From contig MNCI01002016.1 of assembly GCA_015680685.1 (NCBI GenBank), positions 1 through 41,312 on the forward strand: a stretch of 41,312 nucleotides of DNA, written 5' to 3'. The translations under genes were made by a program, and so were the position numbers. Position 1 is the first letter of the stretch. Every line of letters begins with the position of its first letter. Positions 1 through 10,029 of this stretch are shown piece after piece. This DNA is from Gnetum montanum (lineage: Eukaryota; Streptophyta; Gnetopsida; Gnetales; Gnetaceae). A model generated the notes under the pieces. It searched no databases. It was given only the letters and a program-made list of their open reading frames with translations, and was not told where the DNA came from.

Positions 1-174
1 AAGCATGTCAAAGCACATTTGTTGTGTGATATGACTTTAGAGTATTACTTTCCTTTTGCAAAATCTAAAAAATAATTAGAAGAGATATTTGGTTATATAT
101 TTCTTTGATTTTAGTTTCTCTATATTCTTCTTGTAGCTCCTTTGCACCTTATATCTTTAGTGGAAGTCTCTATC

Positions 175-575
175 ATGTTTTTATTATTTTGAAAATTTTT
201 ATTTTCTCAATTTATTCTATGAATTTTTCCTCTTGTTCCACTAGCAATAAGAGCCTATTCTTCATTATTTTTATCTATCTTTAGGTTTTCTAGTGTTCAA
301 ATTTATGAGACTAGATCATCAACTATAAGTTTCTTGAAGTTTTTTCTTTCAAGGAAATTCATCATCACGCTAAAATATCCTTGACCATTGTATAGTGATG
401 CAACCACTTTTTGGACTTTTTGGTGTTAAGTAAAGCCACATATAAATTTATCAATTTGCTTTATACTTTCAAACATTCCACAAAGAATTCTTCAATATGT
501 TCTTTCTTTCTTATTTTAAGATTCATAAATTGGATTCTATCTCAAGTTTGAAATTTGAAGCGATTAGTGGTTCCT
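175..575 (-). pseudogene. Ty1/copia gag remnant (UBN2-type), broken
   Basis: Read on the minus strand, this stretch resembles the capsid part of a plant Ty1/copia Gag. One piece reads DRIQFMNLKIRKKEHIEEFF followed by VECLKV, which matches the usual 'L-x-x-L-K-M-K-E-x-E-S-V-E-E-F' helix of UBN2-type Gag. After a frame change, a second piece reads KNFKKLIVDDLVS, like the 'DLS-x-L-T-v-D-E-L' block that follows it in intact proteins. Several in-frame stops and at least one frameshift break the reading frame. No protease or polymerase was found beside it. It is probably a fragment of an old copia insertion, possibly running off the left edge. Confidence 0.45.
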
Positions 576-874
576 TTTGCAGAGCGTTGGGGTCTCATGG
601 TGTTTAATGATAATATGTTCTAGTGGTGTAACTATCAATAATTTTACAATGGTTTTTAAATTGCTAATTTATACCAAGGTTGAAATTTAAAATGATATAA
701 TTAATTTTTGACTTAAATAAAAACGACTAATGCAGATATAACTTTTCCTTTTCTAATTTTTAAAATTTAAATTATAGTTTCATTCCATTTATTTTTTAAT
801 TTTATTTATTTTAACTTTCTACCATTTTTCTTTCTAGTTTATAGGGTAGTTGGCTAGGACAAGCAAGTTTTCTA

Positions 875-1029
875 TAGCTAAAGATAGCCTTTGTTATCTG
901 GAGCAAAGGTTTGAAATCATGCACCACTTTACATTGGAAATTTGAGTCAAAAAGTTAGCTAAAGATGACCTTATTATCTAGAGTAGAGGTTTGGAATCAT
1001 GAACCACCTTACATTGAAAATGTGAGTCA
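875..1029. repeat. Imperfect tandem duplication, about 80-bp unit
   Basis: Two adjacent copies (about 875-949 and 956-1029) share landmarks in the same order: TAGCTAAAGAT, TTATCT, GAG-AGGTTTG-AATCATG, ACCAC-TTACATTG-AAA and TGAGTCA. They are offset by 80-81 bp and have diverged by substitutions, so the duplication is old. No coding content is seen. Confidence 0.75.
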
Positions 1030-1197
1030 GTGCAACCTTAATTATGGATAAGATATGCTATGCTGGCTGATTCTTGGTTATAGTTAACTGGTCATGTCAT
1101 TGGTCCAGGAAATATTCAAATAATTATTATATACTTATATTTCTTTGGCTTTCCTAGCCCCTGGGTTAGAATTACATAGGAAAACTATTTACAAATG

Positions 1198-1286
1198 TGT
1201 ATTTTATTTGTAAACTTATAAAAAATTTATAATATTATTTANTGTATTTTATTTGTAAACTTATAAAAAATTTATAATATTATTTA
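1198..1286. repeat. 44-bp exact duplication flanking a single N
   Basis: Positions 1198-1241 and 1243-1286 are identical and are separated only by the ambiguous base at 1242. Identity in a region of otherwise old sequence, with one N between the copies, points to an unmerged contig overlap rather than biology. Confidence 0.85.
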
Positions 1287-2014
1287 GATTAGATATTAAA
1301 ATCTGGGTTTCTTTTCCAGATGATCACTATACTTATGTATAAATATCACTATATTTAGGGCATGCTACACCAGTTTGGCATGAATGACTTGAATATTAAA
1401 TTATGCATCACATCATTTAGATGTGAAGCAAAACTTTGATTACCAAGTAGGTAACCAAAATTTCAATGAACACATATAAAGTAAGCAATGAATCATATAT
1501 CTCATTTAGAGAAACAAAATTAGGCATCTTATATATAGGAATTGTCTCCATTCCCTTAACTTTTATGTATGGATCTTGTGCTACCTCATGCATATTTAAT
1601 GACCATTATTAGCCATGCTTACATGTCCCTAGGTTCCGTGGTAGGTAGCACTAGAACCTAAGAATATTTGATTAAATAAACTAAAAAATAGTTTTAATTC
1701 CATTGCAGTAGATAGACTAGTAATAAGTAGTTCCAATATCAAGTGAGAGGTTCAAGATTCAATGTGAGTGGAAAAACATGAATTTGAGTTAATTGTATGA
1801 AGTCTTATTTGAGTGGAATATACATGGACACTATCCATGAGTGTTAAAAAATTGAAATTAATTTCCATTCATTATAATATTCTAACATAGCTTAATATTT
1901 CCTTAATTAAAAGTTAATTTTCCTTGTACATTTACTCCTTGTACACATAGTTAATCATTTAAATCAACATGAATGATCATTTCACAAAATGAATATCACC
2001 AACTTTGAGTATAA
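1287..2014. other. AT-rich stretch, nothing recognised
   Basis: There is no open frame of note, no LTR landmarks, and no match by eye to the other repeats in this window. Confidence 0.6.
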
Positions 2015-2160
2015 ACTTGTTAATGATCGGTAATCCTAGCAATTCACTTGATACACTTAGCAATAGATACTTGGTAACCCATTAGTGCTAGCGAGAGTTT
2101 AGGATGTTTATGACAAGTTAGGAACAAATGCTTATTGCATAGGTTAAATTAGATTTACTT
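2015..2160 (+). repeat. Diverged LTR fragment related to family B
   Basis: Positions 2097-2132 match 31 of 36 bases of the family B 3' LTR at 40119-40154 (core AGGATG-TTATGACAAG). The upstream marks GGTAATCC and CTTGGTAACC also occur in that LTR, but in rearranged order. This is a scrap of an older relative; no internal region was found. Confidence 0.55.
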
Positions 2161-2484
2161 TCTCAACTTTGGTTAATTTAGATTTAATTTTAATATTTTA
2201 ATGCTATTTTGATCATGGCCAAAACAACATCAAGATCGTATGTTTCAATTACACTTAACCATATGAACTAAGGCCAACAAAGATTTAATTGGAAAGATAA
2301 TGGCATGTGATCAGACACTTTACTCTCTATGTTGTCATGCTTGTCTAGTCCCTGGATTACAATTAGGTCATTTATATATACTTGTGATTTGTATTGTTGG
2401 GCATTGGATATATTTTGCTACTCATTAGCATTTTAAAAATTTGTGGTTTTCACCACCAACCAAGCAAACCTAGCTACAATATAT

Positions 2485-2709
2485 AGGATAGAATTTGGTT
2501 TTTCTTTATGTTTTAATTTTCAAAATAATTTTTAAAGTAGCCAAAAATTTCATAAACTTCAATTCAAAAAATTCATCAAAAAAAGTAAAAAATCATTTAT
2601 ATAGAATTACATTATTTTTTTATTCAAAAGAATAAAAATTTTCTAGAAATTTGACTGAATAATAAAATAATATAATAACAATAGAGAGTTGAGTAGTAAG
2701 AAGGAAGAG
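2485..2709 (+). repeat. Block shared upstream of both family A 5' LTRs
   Basis: This AT-rich block matches 19126-19346 almost throughout (TTGGTTTTTCTTTATG at its start). It ends in a purine run, AAGAAGGAAGAG, immediately before a TG. That run resembles the polypurine tract before the A2 3' LTR (23841-23853). It may be the true start of a longer LTR, or internal sequence of a preceding element. Confidence 0.6.
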
Positions 2710-3220
2710 TGCAAAATTAACAACAAAGTAATGTAACATCATTGAAAGAAAAATTAAATAAGCCTTTTTATAGAGTTACTATGGTGTTTGGAAAACTTCT
2801 TCAACTTCTTTTTTCTCGAAAATTCTCATCATCTTCCCTATTTTTGTTCCAAACCCACATGCATGAAGACTTCTATGAGTAAAAAAGAAATGTAATGAAT
2901 GGGTAAAAATCCTATTTATAGGATGGGATGGATGCATGTAATGTGGCACATCGCTTGGGTACATGTATAATGCATGAAAGTTTTTTCTTGCAACTACATA
3001 TGTTTTTGGTTTGGTTTAGAGATGATGCTTGGATTAGTCTTTCGAATGGATGTGGAAAATGATGATGATGGGATATTTCCCTAGAGTTTTGGAATGCTTT
3101 GGAGTGTTTTGGAACTATTTTGATGAGTTTATGAGCTTCAATGGCTATGGGAACTTTTTTGGAAGTGTTTGAAGGTTATACGCCTCAAAACAAGAATCTT
3201 TGTATTTTGCCCTGGCAAGT

Positions 3221-3390
3221 AGAATATCCTAGCTTTAGATGAAATGTTCCAAATGCATTCAAGGTGTCCCAACAACACTTGAGACATCCTAGCTAAGATG
3301 TCCCACATGATTTTAGGATATTCTAGTTATTAACAACCATTTCTAGTAAGACATCCCATTCTCCTCCAAGACATCCTAGATGAACATAAG
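3221..3390. promoter_or_regulatory. GACATCC motif cluster in A1 LTR (U3)
   Basis: Variants of GACATCC(C/T)AGCT occur repeatedly, with the inverse form GATGTCCCA, over about 170 bp upstream of the TATA box. The same cluster lies at 19861-20035 and 24040-24210, so it is a family trait and a candidate transcription factor binding array. Confidence 0.5.
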
Positions 3391-3463
3391 ATAATTTTCT
3401 AATTTTTTTTAAAGATTTAGATGTTGAATTTAAAGATAAAAGAAGAAGAGACAAGAAGAAGGA

Positions 3464-3470
3464 TATAAAT
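3464..3470 (+). promoter_or_regulatory. TATA box of A1 LTR
   Basis: TATAAAT lies at the same place in all three family A LTRs, about 215 bp before an AATAAA signal. Confidence 0.6.
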
Positions 3471-3678
3471 AGACTTTTTGGGCCTTCATTTTGGTCAAGA
3501 GAGTGTCTAGGAAGTTGAGAGAATAATAGGAGAGATAAAGTTTTGACAAGGTGCCTTGATGATCATCCTTGTATGTGGATGATTGTTTTGTTTGAGTTTA
3601 GGAGAGTTTTATTGAATCTATTATTTATCCTTCGAAACTTATTCTTCCTTTCATGTGTAAATTCTATATTTGAACAAG

Positions 3679-3684
3679 AATAAA
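3679..3684 (+). promoter_or_regulatory. AATAAA poly(A) signal in A1 LTR
   Basis: AATAAA is conserved with the signals at 20325-20330 and 24526-24531 in the other family A LTRs. Confidence 0.5.
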
Positions 3685-3773
3685 ACTTTTATTTTCTGAT
3701 TCTTATTTCAATTTCTTGTTTGTGACTTTGAGAGAGCTTGGATCATGGAATCCATGGGATCTCCTCATTAGAT

Positions 3774-3785
3774 TAGTATCATAGC
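3774..3785 (+). other. Primer binding site of A1 (initiator Met tRNA type)
   Basis: TAGTATCATAGC matches 10 of 12 bases of the usual plant Met-type site TGGTATCAGAGC and lies 6 bases after the LTR end. It primes minus-strand cDNA synthesis. Confidence 0.6.
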
Positions 3786-4129
3786 TACTTGGAATTGAAG
3801 ATAACTACATTCAAGTGAATAATTCTCATTTCAATTGCAAAGAATCACTTCAACTTCTCAAGCTTGAATGAATCCTCTCTTGCTACTTATTTTACTCATC
3901 CTCAGGTTTGAAAATTCCCTTTGATCCCTAAGTATGTCATATCTTGCAAAGATTGGAAGATAATTATAGAATTGGATATCCATTGGCTTGTAATAACTAT
4001 GGTTTAAATATCTTACCTTCATTTTTCTTAATATCTAAGAAATTATTATCTCATTCTTTTAGAAATCTTGAAAATTTCACTTTTCCTTGTAGAATTTTTT
4101 GAAAATTACCTTTTAGATGAGTTTTGGTT

Positions 4130-5340
4130 ATGCCTCCAAAGAAGAAGATAGTTCAAGCTTTATCAAGACATATGGATAAGATGAGAAATGTTATAAAGCC
4201 CATTATTGAGAAAATTTAAAATCTTGGAGAGAATAAAGAACATGATACTTCACTAAAAGCATCCAAGCAAGGGTATAATTCATGCAATTCTTCACCAAAA
4301 CCTTCTTTAAGAAATTCCTCACTACCATCCCTTGAAGATGATATTCCTTTTGAAGATGAATACTTTGGAGAAGGAGAAGCTCAAGATGATGTTCTCCTTC
4401 ATGATCTTAGTGTTGAAAATAAGTCTCAAGGTTTCATTTTTCTAATAAAATGGAAAAGGAACATTCTTATAAGCCTCAAAGGAAGTATGGTAAAGGAATT
4501 AAAGTCACTCCTACAAAATATTTCAGACATGCTTCAAGGATGCCTCATGTTGAAGTTAAATCTTTCAATGGCATGGAAGGAACTAAATCTTTCCTCTCTT
4601 TTCTGGAAATGATTAACAAGTACATTGAACTGGAAGATGTGGAAAATCATTGAAAGCTTTCTTTTGCTAAAATCAAAATAGAAGGTACATCACTTGTATG
4701 ATGATAGAAGGAAAGTCATTCTTACAAGATAAAAAATGGTACTTCTATCAAGGGTTTGTATTTAATTCAAGTCATGATTAAGCAAAAATTTGAGAAGACT
4801 CATCATAGACAAGAGGCCATCCAAAAATTGAAGTACCTAAGGTAAGATTATAAGAGTGTGAAGGACTATTACATGGATTTTTGTTAGGCTTTTGACCTTG
4901 CAAGAGTTCATTGGAATGATTATAAACAACCATCCAACTTTCAAGGAGGACTTAAAAGGAAGTATAAACAAGAGTAACCTTTTATCAGCCCAAAACATTA
5001 GATGAGGCTTTTGAATTGGCTCTTAAGCCTAAGAAGAAACTTCAAGGGTACATTAGAAGTCCTAAATATTCTAATGGAAAGAGATCCAAATCTTTTGAAA
5101 GTAAGAAAGAAGTCAAGGAGAATGAAAATGCCAAGCAATACACTAATGAGAAGTAGGAGAAGTTCAAGAATGGCCAAGATTCCAAGAAAGAGTACTCCAA
5201 GAAAGGAAATAGTTAGGGAAATGGCTATGCCTCCAACCTTCAATGCTTTAATTGTGGTGAAAATGGACACAAACAATGGAAGTGTAATAAGCCAAAGTTT
5301 TCCAAGAGAAAGGAACTCCAAATATTAGAAAAGGGTGAAT
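4130..5340 (+). pseudogene. Gag of element A1 (capsid and CCHC knuckle), broken
   Basis: The start is ATG at 4130 (MPPKKKIVQAL), the same as in A2. The protein then has an acidic stretch (EDEYFGEGEAQDD), a capsid-like region (HVEVKSFNGMEG; later KSVKDYYMDF) and a Lys/Glu-rich linker. An intact CCHC zinc knuckle at 5244-5285 reads C-F-N-C-G-E-N-G-H-K-Q-W-K-C. Gag would package the element RNA. At least two one-base deletions (one near 4440, one after 4653) and several stops break the frame, so it cannot make protein. The Retrotrans_gag-type capsid plus CX2CX4HX4C knuckle supports Ty3/gypsy ancestry. Confidence 0.75.
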
Positions 5341-6541
5341 CTGCTAATGAAGGTAGACATCTTGTGATTGAAGATCCAATAGAAATTAATTGTTGCATTT
5401 TTATTAAAAACATAAATGTTAATCAAGAAATGAGGAAGAAGAAAGGTCTAATGAAGTAGAGATTAGTGAGAAGTAAAGTTCTCAAGCATCTCTTATTGGA
5501 CACAAGAGTGTTCAATACTCTAGGGATTCAAGGAAGGAAACCAAGTGCTTCATCAAATGAACCAAGGAATCTTCAAAGTTAAAGATGGTGTATGATACTA
5601 ATCAAGAAGAGTTCCTACCTCATGAGTCATGGTGGGTAGAGGATCAAAGCTGTAAGAGAGGCCAAGATCAAGGGAATTCTCCAAGAAGGTTCAAGCGCAT
5701 CACTAGAAGATATGATTCTCATACCTTTTGAAATTATTCTATACCTTCTTGCAAGGGAAAAGAGACTCTAAGAGAAGTTGAGGTTAACTCATGGAAGAAA
5801 GATGATCCTTATATCTAACATATGTAAAAGAATTATTTCTTTGATGATGTTTTTAATGAAACTAAGATTAAAGCCATGGAGGAGAGTTTACCTTTTGAGT
5901 TGGTACATTCAAAGTGAGATGAAGAACTTATTGATGATTCCTTTGAAGAGGAGATGCCATTGGAATTCAGAACTCTTATTTGGAATCTTGAACCTTCAAG
6001 CTTTGATGAGATTTCACAACCACATGTTGAAGATAAATTTGAACCAAAGATGGATGGGAGAAGCCATGAAGAGTTAAGTGAGTCTAAGCTTTACCTTGTT
6101 GATGGTAGTAATGTCTCTCATGTTGAAGCTCGTGTCATGAATGCTAGTATTTCACTTTAGCTTGATAGTGGTTTGTCGAACGGTGATGATGAGAATCATG
6201 GTCATTGTGATGATTATGATAAAAATTTGAGTTATCTTGTAAATGATGAGAGCAATGTGACTTTTTATCCCATTGTTTTTAAGAGAAATATTAATAATGT
6301 TAATGTATTTGATGATGATGGATATTGGCATAGCCATTATGAGAGGGTTATTATTGATGTTGGTGAAGACATTAATAATGATATGATTTTTCATAATTTG
6401 GAGATACTTACTATGGGTTATGATAATAATGAATTTGTCAACGTGTTAATGACCTTAATTATCTTGGTTGTGAAATGGAAGAGTAGCATGAAGGTAATCC
6501 AAGTTGTTAATGTTTATTATGAAAGGGAGCTATATGAGAGT
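5341..6541 (+). pseudogene. C-terminal extension of A1 Gag, unknown function, truncated
   Basis: After correction of a one-base deletion near 5425, the gag frame runs on to 6541 without any protease, RT or integrase motif. Recognisable stretches shared with A2 are EEFLPHESW, SPRRFKRITRRYDSH, FDDVFNET, EEEMPLEF, LYLVDGSN, NVNVFDDD and WHSHYE. The second half is rich in Asp, Asn and Glu. Shared stops lie at 5558-5560 and 5915-5917. The last roughly 100 codons present in A2 are lost at the junction with B1. I do not recognise a domain. Confidence 0.6.
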
Positions 6542-8460
6542 TGATTATGCTTCACCGCCTAGGTCTAAAATAGGAAACAATTGGCAGCATAATACACATG
6601 ATGTTGATCTGCCAATCCCTAAATAGTTTCAAGTGGTATATATTCATCCTGATGAGTATATACCAGACTTCACCTTTATCCTCCATCAAGATGAACAACT
6701 GCATTGGTGAGACCTAGAAGGTAACATAGTGTTATCTCTTAATCATTCAGTCCCAAGCATACTTCTTCGTGCTCTCACAGGAATTGGCATGCAACACTTA
6801 CACATAGAATACATTGTGCAAGACCATGACTTGAGAGAATTTTGTTCCATGGAGGCATAACATCAAAGGGACTTGCAACAGAAGAGACATCATAAGTCTT
6901 TGAAGGGTAAGTGGTCCCAGGATATTCCACATGTCTTAAGCAAAAATGAGGGTGGTGAACCTACCTTAAGCAATCACCCACACAACAATGTTCCTCACCT
7001 TGATTTGGGCCAAGGGGTTGTGTATCAGAACCTTCATTCCACTATTCATAACCTAAGTTTTGATATCCATGGGCATAATGGGTCTGAGAAAGGGACACAG
7101 ACACATGATAAAGATGGACATTTTAATCACAATCATGATCGAGGCTATGACGCCCAAAGAGAAGGTAGCAGACACTGTCATGGAGATGGTTCTCCTTCCT
7201 CTTCACCTTCATCATCTCCTTCATCCTATCCTTCAGTATTTGGATGCAGTCATAAAGGAAAGACCATGGGGATAAAGGTAGGCAAAGTGTAAGTCATAAG
7301 AAAAATAGCTAGGAAAAGGGATGAGGGCATTTAGAGAATCACAACATAGAAGAAGGGAGAGTATGGAATAACATAGGCATCATAGATGCCATGGATGAGA
7401 TGATCATGATGAACCACTACTCACTACTCAAAGTATGTTAGACATAACTAAGGCTATTAGAATTCCAAAAAGGCACTAGAAAAATAGTAGGATCAAGAGA
7501 TTAGATATGAAAAATATCCCACAATTTGAAGGGGAATACAACATTGATCCTTAGAATCATTTACAAGCATTCCATGTTGCATGTGCCTTACAAAACATAG
7601 AGAGTGAATGGCAAAAACTTAAGTTATTCCCACAGACACTAGTTGAAAAAGCAAAAAGTTGGTACTGGTCCTTAGAATTGGAATCTATTTGTAGAAGGAG
7701 TACCATGTTAAAATTGTTTAACTATAAGTACCAAACGTACTCCTGAGTGTCCAACTTGCGAAAGCAAATCCAAGGCTTGAAACAAGGAGGACATGAACCC
7801 TTGGATGTTGCCATGGGCCAATACTATGCACTATTACATTGTTTTCCTAGCCATGGTTATTTGCAAAGGGATAAATTGTGCCATCTTGTAGATGGGCTTA
7901 GGCATGAAATGAGAGAAACCCTTGGGACTTATGCCTAAGGAAGACTATCCAAGCTTAGGTTCCATCAAATTACAAGACTATTGGAGCAAGTTGATAAGAA
8001 AGAAGATGAGCTATAGAAGAGAGAAAGTGTGGAAGAGTATAATCAAGATCCTTTCCTTTAGAAGAGGGGAGTAAGATTTTGTGAGGATGAAGAAGAGTCA
8101 CCACTCGAAGAGATGTTGAATAGAAAAACTTTTCCTATCCAAAAGTTGACATTAGAAGTATTGGCAAAGTTAGACCAAATGTGGGATTCCATACAAAATA
8201 GATTTTAAATTATTCTTAAAATAGTAGAGGAGTCTAGAGAGCAAGGTAGTGATCGTGAAAAAAGAGAAAAGAGAGAAGCTAAACATGCACGAAGTAAGGG
8301 TAAGGGCAAAGTTTCCATCATTGAAGAGGTTGTGGATTCAGAAATAAACAATGATAGTGGATGTGAGATGTGTTAATATGACCATCCTAAGGGATGTTGC
8401 CCTATAATCTCACATCTATAGGATTCTGGGATGTATGCACTCAACCCATGATTAAAAAAA
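6542..8460 (+). pseudogene. Gag of element B1, broken
   Basis: The N-terminus is missing; the text begins SPPRSKIGNNW, against SLPRSKIENSW in B2. A Ser/Pro-rich stretch lies near 7190-7250. The Retrotrans_gag capsid domain lies at about 7510-8060 (landmarks KSWYWSLELES, GGHEPLDVAMGQY, LVDGLRHEMRETLGTY). A knuckle of the Athila/Tat spacing CX2CX3HX4C lies at 8362-8400, but a TAA at 8374-8376 falls inside it. The same stop occurs in B2. Further shared stops are at 8419-8421 and 8449-8451. Gag forms the particle that carries the element RNA; this copy is dead. Confidence 0.8.
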
Positions 8461-9100
8461 ATGCAAACACCTTGAAGGTTACCTTATCCTCAAGGTAACC
8501 TAAGGTAGTTCCACCAACCCTTAACATATTATCCAAGTGAAAATCTACCACAACCAATCGAACAGTATCAATAGTGGAAATACCCATAATCATGGGGAAT
8601 GCCATCACCAAGATAACAGTATCCTTATCGACAACTTGAACCATATGGATATTATATGTAGTAGCCAATCTCTTCACATGACTCTACTGGTCATGTTACT
8701 CCTCAACCTCACTACCAAGCTTGTGAGTATTATAGGACTCCTTCTCCTAGGGGTGATGTTTCACAAACATACCATCCTTCTCATCTAGTTGCATCTCTTC
8801 CACCAATAGATCCAATACCACCTACTCCTGTGATGCAAGGTGAACTCTCTGCCTAGCCTCAGCAACGTAATGCGACAAAGGTTGTTAACTTCCAACCTAC
8901 TATTGGTTCCAACAACCACATGAAGAAAATAACTTTTTTTATAACCAATAGTCCAACCAAGCTCTTGCAATCACAAGTAGCTGATTCCTTAGATGCCTTA
9001 GTATCAATCAAAACTTTGGAGCCTCCTTCAACCCAACCACTGCACTCAACACATATGGTAATGCTAACACTTACCATTACTAATTAGATCAAAGCTATCC
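8461..9100 (+). other. B1 gag-protease linker, heavily broken
   Basis: This stretch is collinear with B2 33311-33960 but full of stops in all frames. It is the spacer between Gag and protease in the ancestral polyprotein, and no domain is recognised. The small open frames on either strand here are accidental. Confidence 0.55.
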
Positions 9101-9560
9101 ATCTTCCTAGGAAATTTTATGATCCTGGGAGTCCTCTAATATATTTACAAATTGCTAGAAATGAACTATGCAAGGCTATTTTGGATTTAGGTTCTATTGT
9201 TAACTTGATTTCTCAAGAAATGTACAAGGCCTGAAACCTACCTCTACTTAAAAAGAGTAACATTCATTTAGAGTTGGTCAACCAGTTCATCACTATCCCA
9301 TTAGGACTAGTGGAGGACATTGTCACCACTATTTGTGGCTAGTCGTACCTATCTAACATCCTAGTGATTCAGGTAAGCAATGGTAAGGGGGACTTCCAAA
9401 TCATAATGGAAATAGCATGGCTAAGCACCATCGACACATGCCTAGGAATCCATAATCTTTCCATAAAAATATCAAAAGAAAATACACTAAAAAATATCAA
9501 TAAGAAGAAAGTTCCATGCATCGCATATAGTGGTCATGATTTGTGCAAAGATTAACATTG
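9101..9560 (+). pseudogene. Aspartic protease of element B1, broken
   Basis: The active-site loop reads LDLGSIVNLIS, with the catalytic Asp at 9184-9186. This is the D-x-G of retropepsins, and Athila proteases commonly carry DLG. Further on, PLGLVEDIVTT and WLSTIDTCLGIHNL match the flap and C-terminal part seen in B2. Stops after QEMYKA and at the codon corresponding to B2 Trp34201 disrupt it. The enzyme would have cut the Gag-Pol polyprotein. Confidence 0.7.
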
Positions 9561-10029
9561 TTGGATGCAATCAGTGTGCACAAGTAATCAACATACAAAG
9601 ATGCCTGTATGAAGTAGCCACATGATAGGAAGGCACCCAATGACTAACAGCTGATCAAGAAAGTAGTTCAATCATATGCATGAAACCAATTGATGGTTTG
9701 AATTGCACTTACATTGATAGCATAGATGCATTAGAGTAAGTCCATTGCCAACTTCCAAGTCTTAGCCTTGAAAATATCAACAAGGAGAGGTTGAAAATCC
9801 CTGAGAAATTTAAGCAAGAGACCCTCAATTTTAAACCATTACCCGCCAGTAGGAAACACATGTTCCTTGAAAATGGAAAATTGGTAATTATCAATGTGAA
9901 GTTTTCTCCACAACAAAAAGAGAGATTACTGAAGGTGATAAATAAATGGTTGAAAGCCTTTTCCTGATCATATCCTAAATTAACTAGAATAGATCCTAGG
10001 ATATGCCAACATAGGTTTTACATCGATCC

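Larger units (their letters stand above)
2710..3767 (+). repeat. 5' LTR of element A1 (approximate ends)
   Basis: Start chosen at TGCAAAATTAAC after a polypurine-like run; end chosen at CTCCTCA, just before the primer binding site. It aligns with the A2 5' LTR (19347-20414) and, from about 3030 on, with the A2 3' LTR. It contains a TATA box (3464-3470), a poly(A) signal (3679-3684) and a cluster of GACATCC motifs. The small minus-strand open frame near 2779-2964 is a by-product of LTR homology, not a gene. Confidence 0.65.
2485..6541 (+). mobile_element. Element A1: gag-only LTR retrotransposon, 5' part
   Basis: Layout: a 225-bp block shared with A2, a 5' LTR (about 2710-3767), a Met-type primer binding site, then one long ancestral frame encoding Gag and an extension. 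The DNA runs parallel to A2 (19126-23191) over its whole length. It stops at about 6541, where family B sequence begins in mid-frame. A short further piece of A1 resumes at 15422 on the far side of B1. The order LTR-PBS-gag-extension, with no protease, RT, RNase H or integrase, fits a non-autonomous gag-only (TR-GAG-like) element that uses enzymes from another Ty3 family. Confidence 0.75.

Noticed and set aside
2779-2964. Minus-strand 61-codon open frame whose protein resembles that at 19416-19604
   Set aside because: Both lie inside the two homologous family A 5' LTRs. Similarity follows from DNA homology, and there is no sign of selection or a known domain.
4998-5328. Overlapping 107- and 108-codon frames on opposite strands
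   Set aside because: Both are out of frame with the Gag linker and CCHC knuckle that occupy this DNA. The hydrophobic minus-strand protein is the shadow of a Lys/Arg-rich coding region.
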